Source of the DNA: DATBVX01 sp963695985
GTDB lineage: Bacteria; Pseudomonadota; Gammaproteobacteria; Steroidobacterales; Steroidobacteraceae
Length of the DNA stretch: 64,000 bases
Reading direction: 5' to 3'
Assembly (NCBI GenBank): GCA_963695985.1
Contig: CAVOIC010000011.1
Span: 462,180-526,179 of the forward strand
The stretch's first letter is position 1; each line of letters opens with the position of its first letter. The translations under genes and the position numbers were made by a program. Below, piece by piece: positions 52,563-61,800 of this stretch. The notes beneath the pieces are model-generated. The model worked only from the letters and a program-made list of their open reading frames with translations, had not been told where the DNA came from and made no database searches.

Positions 52563-53732
52563 ATGGCTATAAAGCGAACACACATACTACTGGCGCTACT
52601 GAATATCGTAATCCCAACCCTCGCGATCATCGGGTTGTCAGGGGAAGCATCGGGCGACGCGAAGAGTTCATCCGATCTCACTGCCGGGGGGCAGCGCATT
52701 TTCCGCTTCGACACCTTCGGTGACGAGAAGCTCTGGACGGACACGCTGCGCCTGCACGAGGTCGTCGAAAAGAGCGTCGACCCGACCACTGCGCTCTCAG
52801 TGGGACTCAAAGTCGACGCCGACGCGCTGCCTCCGGGGATCCTGAAGAAGGTTGACCTGAAGAGTGCGGCGACGACAGTCGCGCTGTTGAAGATGAATGC
52901 CGTCGTCGGCCTCCAGGCCGATGTGGACGCAAACAACCATATCACCCGCCTCGGGGTTACTTGCGCGCTGTGTCACTCCACGGTTGACGACTCTGTCATG
53001 GCTGGAATCGGCCGCCGCAAAGACGGCTGGCCGAACCGAGATCTCAACGTCGGCGCAATCATTGCACTCTCGCCCGCGCTGACCGCGGAGCAGAAGGCGG
53101 TGTACTCGTCGTGGGGTCCCGGGAAGTACGATCCACGCTACAACCAGGACGGGAAGAACACGCCGCTCGTGATCCCGCCGGCGTACGGTTTGAGCACAGT
53201 CAAGAATGAGACATATACGGCGGAGGGACCGATCTCGTATTGGAATGCCTTCGTCGCCGTCACTCAAATGGGTGCACAAGGCGACTTCACTGATCCGCGG
53301 CTCAAGATTGACATCAAGCACTCACCGGATCTCGTCACCTCCAAGCTCCCGGCATTGCGCGCGTATCAGCACAGCCTGTCGGCACCGCCGGCCGCGGCGG
53401 CTAGCTTCAATGCCGACGGCGCAGCGCGCGGACACGTGGTGTTCAATCGCGCCTGCGCGACCTGCCATGTCGAAGGGAGTGGAACCGATAACAATAGCGG
53501 GAAGCTGCACACACCTGCGGAAACGGGTGTCGATGGGGCCTACGCGGCGCGCACGGCGAGCAAGGCTTACCGTACGACCCCGCTGCGCGGGCTCTGGCAG
53601 CACCCGCCGTACTTCCACGACGGGAGTGCGGCAACGCTGCAGGACGTGGTGACGCACTACGACCGCATACGCTCTCTCGGGCTCACCGCAGAGCAGCAGG
53701 CAGATCTCGTCCAATATCTGCGGTCAATCTGA
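52563..53732 (+). CDS. Di-haem c-type cytochrome
   Basis: 389 residues. Signal or anchor sequence at about 8-30, then two haem motifs: CALCH near residue 134 and CATCH near residue 298. Conserved features around the second haem (LRGLWQHPPYFHDGSAATL) resemble cytochrome c peroxidase/MauG-like folds, but the spacing is not that of standard CcpA. It would handle electrons or small oxidants in the periplasm. Confidence 0.83.
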   Translation: MAIKRTHILLALLNIVIPTLAIIGLSGEASGDAKSSSDLTAGGQRIFRFDTFGDEKLWTDTLRLHEVVEKSVDPTTALSVGLKVDADALPPGILKKVDLKSAATTVALLKMNAVVGLQADVDANNHITRLGVTCALCHSTVDDSVMAGIGRRKDGWPNRDLNVGAIIALSPALTAEQKAVYSSWGPGKYDPRYNQDGKNTPLVIPPAYGLSTVKNETYTAEGPISYWNAFVAVTQMGAQGDFTDPRLKIDIKHSPDLVTSKLPALRAYQHSLSAPPAAAASFNADGAARGHVVFNRACATCHVEGSGTDNNSGKLHTPAETGVDGAYAARTASKAYRTTPLRGLWQHPPYFHDGSAATLQDVVTHYDRIRSLGLTAEQQADLVQYLRSI

Positions 53733-53801
53733 AATCTACGCGGGAGTCGCAATAACTGAACAGTACGCCGGTCGGCGGCGCGCCCTGTTCATCAGCCCTA
53801 T

Positions 53802-53815
53802 GTGCGATACCGTAC
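53802..53815. promoter_or_regulatory. Palindromic candidate operator (site 6)
   Basis: GTGCG-ATAC-CGTAC followed by AGACG, 86 bp upstream of the diguanylate cyclase. A further inverted repeat (ACGAGG-TCT-CCTCGT, 53821-53835) directly follows. Confidence 0.65.
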
Positions 53816-53900
53816 AGACGACGAGGTCTCCTCGTACGGTAGCCTCTGCCCTATCGTGCAGTGCAATGGCAGGGCGAGCTGACGGAGCGAGCTGACGGAC

Positions 53901-54653
53901 ATGAAGAGCTTTACCGCTCCAACTACCTTTCAGGGCAACCTTCCGCACCGCGGAACTGCGCATCAGAACGGAATTGCGGATCTGATACGTGACCGAGTGC
54001 AGCAAGTCCATACCCTACTGGTGCAAATCAAGGATGAGTTCACAGGACACCGGGAGGCATCGCAGGATGCGCGGCAGCACATCGAGATGCTCGTTCGGAG
54101 CAATGCGCGGCTCACGAGGAAACTGGTTCGACTGAGACGAAAGGCAGCGCAGGCGCGCTACCTCGCCTATCACGACCAGCTCACCGGGCTGCCCAATCGC
54201 AGCTTGCTGATGGATCGGCTCACACAGGCGATGGCTCAGGCCGCGCGGCAACACAAGCAAGTAGCGCTGTTGTTCCTCGACCTGGACCAATTCAAGAGCG
54301 TCAACGACAGGCTCGGACATGCCGCGGGGGACAGGGTCTTACAGCAGGTCGCGGAGCGGTTGTCGGCCTCTATCCGCAGTTGTGACACGGCCTGCCGCTA
54401 TGGCGGCGACGAGTTCGTGATCATGCTGCCGGAAATCGACGGCTGGGCAAGCGCGAACGCAGTAGCGCACAAGATCCGCACGCGTCTGGCCGCGCCGCAT
54501 GTGTTGGACGACCGGGCTGTTGTGCTGACGGCGAGCATTGGCATCGCGATGTATCGGGCCGACGGGCGCGACGGCAGTCAGCTGATCAGAGAAGCCGACA
54601 GCGCCATGTATCTCGCGAAGGCACGCGGCGACTCTGCCGCCAGCTCTCATTAG
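53901..54653 (+). CDS. Diguanylate cyclase (GGDEF)
   Basis: 250 residues. A helical N-terminal part (1-85) has coiled-coil character and no recognised sensor. The GGDEF domain begins near residue 95 (DQLTGLPNRSLLMDRL), with the intact active site RYGGDEF at 166-172. An inhibitory-site motif RxxD (RSCD, 159-162) lies five residues before it, so product inhibition is likely. It should make cyclic di-GMP, the ligand of the riboswitch at 2071-2163. A terminator follows. Confidence 0.92.
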   Translation: MKSFTAPTTFQGNLPHRGTAHQNGIADLIRDRVQQVHTLLVQIKDEFTGHREASQDARQHIEMLVRSNARLTRKLVRLRRKAAQARYLAYHDQLTGLPNRSLLMDRLTQAMAQAARQHKQVALLFLDLDQFKSVNDRLGHAAGDRVLQQVAERLSASIRSCDTACRYGGDEFVIMLPEIDGWASANAVAHKIRTRLAAPHVLDDRAVVLTASIGIAMYRADGRDGSQLIREADSAMYLAKARGDSAASSH

Positions 54654-54667
54654 CCGGACCCCCTTCG

Positions 54668-54695
54668 AGCCCGCACAGCGCAAGTTGTGCGGGCT
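54668..54695 (+). terminator. Intrinsic terminator of the diguanylate cyclase
   Basis: A 10-bp stem, AGCCCGCACA/TGTGCGGGCT, with an 8-nt loop is followed by TTCTTTC. It begins 15 nt after the stop codon of the diguanylate cyclase gene. Confidence 0.85.
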
Positions 54696-54707
54696 TTCTT
54701 TCACTGC

Positions 54708-55835
54708 TCAGTTCCTCGTGAACTCGCCGAACAGCATCTCGAGGGCAACGCCCGCGCCCCAGTTGGCCTCGCGGCGGTCGGCCAGGGTCGCGCGCGGCCA
54801 CGTGACGCTCGAGCGCAACTCGAGAAACAACCAGTCGAGATGAACTCGACGCCGGTAGATTACGCGCAGGCCATAGTCGGCGATGTCGACCTCGTGATCC
54901 GACTCTCCGGAGATCCCGGCCTGATAGGCAAAGGCGCGTCCGTTGCCGAGGTTCTGATAGAGCGTCAGGCTCGAGAACCAAAGTACGCCCTCGGTTTCCT
55001 GCGTAAAGGTACCCGAGGCGGACCAGCGCACGAGGAAGGCCTCGGCGAGCAAACGATCCAGATCGATGCGCGTCGTGGCCCCGAAGCGGCCCGCGCCCTC
55101 TTGCCAGAAGATCGTTTCGTTCAAGCGAAGCAGATTGCGTTTGAAGAACGGTAGCGCGAGGCGATATGTCCCCTTGACGAAGGGGTCCACAGGCCAGCCG
55201 AAGCTGACTCCCATGCCCGCATCGAAGTGCCCGCCACCCCGACCGGGTTGACGGTACCCCAAGCCTAACAGCACTGCGTCATCGTCTTCCCGTGCAAACT
55301 GTCGGGGCAGCGTGTCAAAGTCATCGCGCAACTCGGTCACGTATTCGTTGGGATCGAGCCTGCCGATGAATGCACTGTAGCGCTCGCTGAGTTGCGGAAG
55401 ACGTACCTGCGCCCGGAACCGAAAGCTAGGATCCCACTGATCGCGCTGGTCCCAGAGTGTACCCACCGCGACACTGCCGTGCGTGGCCTGATACTGGTCG
55501 TCGAAGCGGGCGTTGCCGAAGAAACCATCGAACCCGGCCGCCGTAAGGCAAATTGTCTTGTAGAGGCCCGCCTGCATGCGATCGATCCAGGCTAACCCGC
55601 CGCCGGGCTTGTCCTCGCAGAGCACAGAAATGTCGGGCGGAAGGCCTTTGGGCTCGATAGGCAACGGCACGAGCTCCACCCATGCCAGCAGCTTTGAAGT
55701 TGCGGATTCGGGTGGCGGTGTCTCCTGCGGCGGTGACTGCGCAGCAACAACGCCCACAATTGCGTTCAATCCGAGTGCAACCACAACGACGACGCATCGG
55801 CGGCACTTCGAACGAATGTCATCCGACGAATGCAT
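54708..55835 (-). CDS. Predicted outer-membrane beta-barrel protein
   Basis: 375 residues from the ATG at 55835, preceded by GGAGGGGGA; an ATG at 55850 adds five Gly-rich residues. Signal peptide to about residue 32 (VVA-AQ). The mature part, after a Pro-rich stretch, shows alternating beta-strands and ends FGEFTRN. It could be an outer-membrane barrel or a phospholipase-like enzyme, but no catalytic motif is visible. The start is 49 bp after the stop of the glucan synthase on the same strand, so they are probably one operon. Confidence 0.68.
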   Translation of the reverse strand: MHSSDDIRSKCRRCVVVVVALGLNAIVGVVAAQSPPQETPPPESATSKLLAWVELVPLPIEPKGLPPDISVLCEDKPGGGLAWIDRMQAGLYKTICLTAAGFDGFFGNARFDDQYQATHGSVAVGTLWDQRDQWDPSFRFRAQVRLPQLSERYSAFIGRLDPNEYVTELRDDFDTLPRQFAREDDDAVLLGLGYRQPGRGGGHFDAGMGVSFGWPVDPFVKGTYRLALPFFKRNLLRLNETIFWQEGAGRFGATTRIDLDRLLAEAFLVRWSASGTFTQETEGVLWFSSLTLYQNLGNGRAFAYQAGISGESDHEVDIADYGLRVIYRRRVHLDWLFLELRSSVTWPRATLADRREANWGAGVALEMLFGEFTRN

Positions 55836-55883
55836 TCCCCCTCCACACATGAAGCATGTGCGGTCGCGACGTTTGCGCCCAGA

Positions 55884-58800
55884 TTATGGCCCGCCTGGCG
55901 GGGAAAAATCACCGGCGGCGACCCCGAGGATCATCCGTACGCGGTGAGTTTCTCCGTCATCGGTAAGCGCAATCACCGTCGGGTCTCCTGCCAGCGGCTG
56001 GTCGTCCAGCTCCGCGTATCGGACTCCGCGGTTCATGCCTTCCGGGTTCACGATCCGGATTTCGTAGCGTGTATCGCGATACTTAAAGACTATTTCGAAG
56101 CCGGGCCAGTGCGCGGGAATGCAAGGCGTGAGCGTCAAGCGGCTTCCCTGCAGGTGAAACCCCAGGATCCACTCGAGCCCGGCCCGGTACATCCAGCCGG
56201 CCGAACCCGTATACCACGTCCAGCCGCCGCGTCCGACATGCGGGGCTACCGAGTAGATATCCGCCGCGATCACATACGGCTCGACTTTGTAGCGATGCAC
56301 GTTGGCGCGCGTGGTCGCACGGTTGACCGGGTTGAGCAGTGAGAACAATTCCGCGGCCTTGTCTGCCTGCCCGAGGAGCGCGAATGCGATCACCGACCAC
56401 GTCGCGGCGTGGGTGTACTGGCCGCCGTTTTCGCGAATGCCGGGCGGGTAGCCTTTGATGTAACCGGGATCGAGTGGCGTCCGGTCGAACGGCGGTGCAA
56501 ACAGTAACGCCAGCCCGGCGTCGCGCCGGATGAGTTGTCCATCCACCGCCGCCATCGCCTGTGCCGCGCGTGCTGCGCTCGCCGCCCCGGATATCACGCT
56601 CCAGGACTGGGCAATCGAATCGATGCGGCATTCCTCGCTCGTGGCCGATCCGAGTGGTGTACCGTCATCGAAATAGCCGCGACGATACCAGTCACCGTCC
56701 CAACCCTCTCGCTCGAGCGCGGCCTGCAAAGCGGTCGCGTGCGTCAGCCAGCGCGCGCCGCGCGCTTTCTCTCCGCGCGCTTGCGCCAAGGGCGCGAAAG
56801 CCTTGAGCGTTGTGTGCAGGAACCAGCCCAGCCAGATGCTTTCGCCACGCCCCAACTCGCCCACCCGGTTCATGCCGTCGTTCCAGTCGCCCGTGCCGAT
56901 CAGAGGCAGGTTGTGTTCGCCGACGGCGAGACTCTGGTCAAGCGCGCGCGCGCAGTGTTCGAAGAGTGACGCTACCTCATCCGAGATCGAAGGTCGGTAG
57001 TACGCGTCGTGGTCTCCGGGCCGCAGCGCCTGGCCTTCAATGAACGGCACACTTTCGTCGAGCACTGCGACATCGCCAGTCGTGTCTACGTAGTGCGCAG
57101 CCGCATAGGGGAGCCAGATTCGATCGTCAGAGATGCGCGTGCGAACGCCTTGGCCTGTCAGCGGCAACCACCAGTGCTGAACGTCGCCTTCGGCGAATTG
57201 CCTGCTGGCGGCGCGCAGCAAGTGCTCGCGCGCCACTGCCGGTCTTGAAGCCACAAGCGCCATCGAATCCTGGAGCTGGTCGCGAAAGCCATATGCGCCG
57301 CTGGCCTGATAGAACGCTGACCGCGCCCACATACGGCAGGCGAGGGTCTGATAGAGCATCCAGCGATTGAGAATGATGTCCATCGAACGATCCGGCGTTT
57401 TCACCTGGACAGTGCCGAGCAAATCGTTCCAGTGGTCGACCACGCTTCGAAAGATCGCCTCTAGATCTGCAGATCGATAGCGCTCGAGCAGCGCCTGCGC
57501 ATTCGGCGCATCCGCTGCCTCGCCGAGGAAGAAGGCGACCTCCGCCGTATCGCCCGGCTCGAGATCGACCGGCATCTGCAGCGCGCTGCACGGATCGAGG
57601 CTTGCGCCGACTCTCTTGGAGAGGGGGCCGGCTCCCAGCAGTGCCGCGGGCTCCGCAAGCGTGCCATGTCGCCCCAGGAATTCGCGCCGATCTCCCGTCC
57701 AGTCTGCCTGCCGGCCAGCCAGATCCGCGAACGCGACGCGTGAGCCAAACGCGGCGTTCCAGGGGTTGCGCGCGAACATTGCGCCGGTCGCGGCATCGAC
57801 CTCCGTCACGATGAAGGGGGCGCAGGCGGCTCGCGATGCGCCGAGCACCCATTCGATATAGGCCGTGATCGAGAGTCGGCGGGTCCTTTCGGAGGTATTT
57901 CTGATCTTGAGGCGCGAGATCTTGATCGGATCATCGAGTGGAACGTACATCAGCAGGTCGAGCGCCACGCCGTGCGACTCGTGCTCGAACCGGCTATATC
58001 CCTGGCCGTGGCGAGCCGCGTGGAACGCGCGCCGGTCGTGAATCGGCGCCGCCGTAGCTCCCCACAGCTCGCCGGTCTCGTCGTCTCGCACGTAGATGGC
58101 TTCGCCCGGTCGATCCGTAACTGGATCGTTCGACCAAGGTGTGAGCTGGTTCTCGCGGCTGTTGAGCGACCAGGTGAAGCCGCTTCCCTCCGCTGCAACC
58201 TGAAATCCGAACGTTGGATTGGCAATGATGTTAATCCACGGCGCCGGGGTCGACTGCCCTGGCCCGAGCAGCGTGACATACTCGTTTCCGTTCGCCGCGA
58301 ATCCGCCGAGACCGTTGAAGAATTCCAGCGCCGATGGCAAGGGGCCGGTCACCGCGCTCTCCGTGGGCGTGACTGCGCGCGGCCTGCGCCGCACGTTGGC
58401 AACTGCGGGCTTGCGCGGACGGTCGAGCTGATCCGCCAGGCTCCCACGCTGGCCCACGAGCACGACGCGGGCGACGGAGGAGAGCAAGGCGCGCGTCGCT
58501 GCGGGAATGAGATCCGCGCGCAGTATGAAGACCGAACCGCGCGCACCGTCCGCCGCGATCTGTCCGCGCGACTGGCTGGTTCGATGCAGAGCAGCCAGGG
58601 CAATCTGCAGGTCCTGCACATAGGAGGCGGCGCGTTCATTCAGGATTACGAGGTCGACGGCGAGTTGCTTCATCCGCCAATACTCGTGGGCCCGCAGCAA
58701 CTGATGCGCGATGGCGATGTCTTCGACGTCGTCGATCCTCAGCAACACGATGGGCAGGTCGCCGGAAATGCCCTGGCTCCAGAGCGCGGTGGGCCCGCTG

Positions 58801-61800
58801 CCGCCGCGGCGGATGGCCTCCGATGACGGGCGGAGCGACGCGTCGGCGAATAGCACGTGTCCCGCCAGTCGCTGAAACAGGTTGGCTTCCGCCGCAGTGA
58901 TGCCCAGATGACGCAACTGCACCTGCGCCTGCGTCCACACGAGAGTGCTGGCGCGCACGAAGGCGTAGGCGTCGTGGTGCTTGTCGAGCAGGTCGAGCAC
59001 CTGCTCGCGCGAGGCGGCGACGGAGGTCCAGAAAGCAATGCGGGCCGTTGCGCCTGCCGGTACCCGCACGCGATATCGGAGCGCGAATATCGGGTCGAGC
59101 ACGGCACCCACGGTGTTTGACAGGCGCCGGCCGTCCATCACGGCAATGGGCGTTCGTACTTCATTGCCGCGGCCGAGGAACCGCGCGCGGTCCGTTTCGA
59201 ACTCGGGTGTCTCCAGCACCTCGCCCTCGATGACCGCCTGATGGGCAGCCCAGATCTCCGGCTCAGCAGGCGAGCGCTTGCGGCGCGTGGCCAGGATGGC
59301 GCCGAGCCGGGCGACATACTCCGTCTGCACGAACAGCTTCGAGAAAGCCTGGTGTGCCGTATCCGCGGCGGGTGGCGCGAGGACCGGTTCGGAATACGAT
59401 GTGACCTCGATGTCCTGCATGCGGCTGCTGGTATTCGTGATCGAGAGCCGTCGCACCTCCGCGTCATCTTCGGGTGAGACGACGATTTCCAGCGTGGTCG
59501 TGATTCCCGGGTCGGAGCGAGCGAGTTCCGCGCGGTCCTCGGTAAAAGTCACTTCGTAGCCGTCGGGCTCCACGCCGCGTGGCTGCAGTCCCGCGGACCA
59601 CACGCGGCCGCTTTCAACGTCGCGGAGGAATATGTAGCTGCCCGTATCGTCACGCGTGACGTCTTCGCGCCAGCGAGTGACACCGAGATCACGCCAGCGG
59701 CTGTAGCCGGAACCGGCCGCGGTGACCATCACCGCATAGCGGCCATTGGAAAGCAGATGCACTTGTGGTGTGGCGTCGTTCGCAGTGTGCAGCCGGCGCA
59801 CTTCCGGGAGCGGCACCTCATCGATTCGCGCCGCTGTCCGTACTTCCTCGGCTCTTGGGTGAGCCACTGATATGTCGCGTGGTGTGCGTTCCTGCAGGAG
59901 CAGTTCGGTAGCCTGGACCTTCGGCTCTGCATGGAACCGTTTGCGCATGATCCCGTGCAGCAGAACGTTGGCAATGGCCACGACGGTCATGCCCTGGTGG
60001 TGCGCCATGAACGCGCGCACGATTGCGAACCGTGTGCCTTCCGGCAGACGACTGCGTGTGTAATCGAGTGCCTCATAGAAACCGTAGCGGCCGAGTGCCC
60101 CGAGAGCAGCGAGCCGCGCAAGATTGCGCGTTGCTCCTTCCGGTTCGACCATCGCCGCAAGTGCTGTGGCGTATGGCGCCACGACGACGTCCCCGCTCAA
60201 GCCTCGCTTGAGACCCAAACCCGGCACGCCGAAGTTCGAATACTGATAGGTGAGCTCCAGGTCGCGCGCGTTGTAGGCCGACTCCGAGATGCCCCACGGC
60301 AGACCCAGCGTAGCGCCATAGGCCATCTGCCGCCGCACGATCAGGCGGCTCGTCTCCTCGAGAAGGCTCCCGGCGGGAGCGCGCATCACGAGGGAGGGCA
60401 TCAGGTATTCGAACATTGAGCCCGACCATGAAATGAGCGCCGCGCCGTGCCCGACAGCTGTGACCGGCCGGCCGAGGCGAAACCAGTGGCGTGTGGCGAC
60501 GTCACCCTTGGCAATCGCGACGAAGCTCGCGAGGCGCGCCTCGGAGGCGAGCAGATCGTAGCAACTCGGGTCGAGCGTGCCGTCGGCGGCACGGTAACCG
60601 ATGGAAAGGAGTCTGCGTTGCGGATCGAGGAGGAAGTCGAATTCCATCGCTTCCGCCATCGTTCTTGCGCTCGCCTCCACTGTGGCCAGGCGCTCATTCA
60701 ACACGCGCGCGGCGTCGGGCGTCTGCGCGACGTCCTCGCGCCAACTCTCGATGGAGCGGTGGGTTGCATTCGACCAGAAGAGTAGATCGCCGTAAGCGTC
60801 ATCCGAGCCTTCGCTCGCGAGGGTCCGGGCGATATCTACGAGCGTGATGGCGTGAGGCACAATGTCCTGCAGCCGTGTTGCGATGTCCCCGCGGGAGGTC
60901 TCGAGGTCGCGCAAAGCAGTGCCGATCTCATTGAGCTGCTCCTCTAGGTGCTGCCACAGGATGGATTGCGTGCGCAGATGAGCGGGGAATGCCTGCAGCG
61001 CCTCGCATGCGAGGCGCAACGCGTCTTGGGCGCCGGCAGCGGCGTCGATCGCCGGCAGCGGAACTTCAATCCACTCCCGAGTTGCATTCGCCACGGCAAT
61101 GAGGTGTGCGGCAAGGTTGCCACTGTCCACGGAAGAGACGTAGCGAGGATCCAACGGTCGAAGATCGCGAGTGTCATACCAGTTGTAGAAGTGCCCACGA
61201 AAACGCTGGAGGCGGTCCATGGTTTCGAGCGTTGCCTGCAAACGCTCCACGGCCTCGGTGGTCCCGATCCAGCCAAAGTCCCGGGCGCTGACGGTGCAGA
61301 GCAGGTAGAGGCCAAGATTCGTGGGCGAGGTTCGATGAGCCAACACTGGGCTTGGGTCTTCCTGAAAGTTATCAGGCGGCAGCATGTGATCTTCTGCCGT
61401 GACGAAAGACTCGAAGAACCGCCACGTGCGGCGTGCGACCAGGCGCAGTGCACGCGCGTCTGAATCGGACACCGAGAGGTGACTCGCTACTCGCGGGGAG
61501 CTGCTGATCCGCAGCGCGACGGCCGGGGAGGCTATCCACAGCATCGCGAACGGCGCCGCAACCCACCACGCTTCGCGTCCCAAGAAATAAACAACGAGGG
61601 CGGCAGTGAAAGTCACGGCGACGCCACCGATCATGCTGCGATACATGCGGGAGAGGTCGAGCCTGGCACGCAGGGACGCCTGTGCCGCCGTGACCCACTC
61701 GAGGAGATTGCGGTGACTAACGAACAACCGGAACAGGGTCCGGCTGATTGCGTCGACCATTAACCAGGCCTGATGCGGGAGAAAGATGACCTGGAAAATC

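Noticed and set aside
55857..55872. GTGCG-GTCG-CGACG upstream of the beta-barrel gene, similar to operator site 5
   Set aside because: Only the left half is correct; the right half differs at three of five bases.
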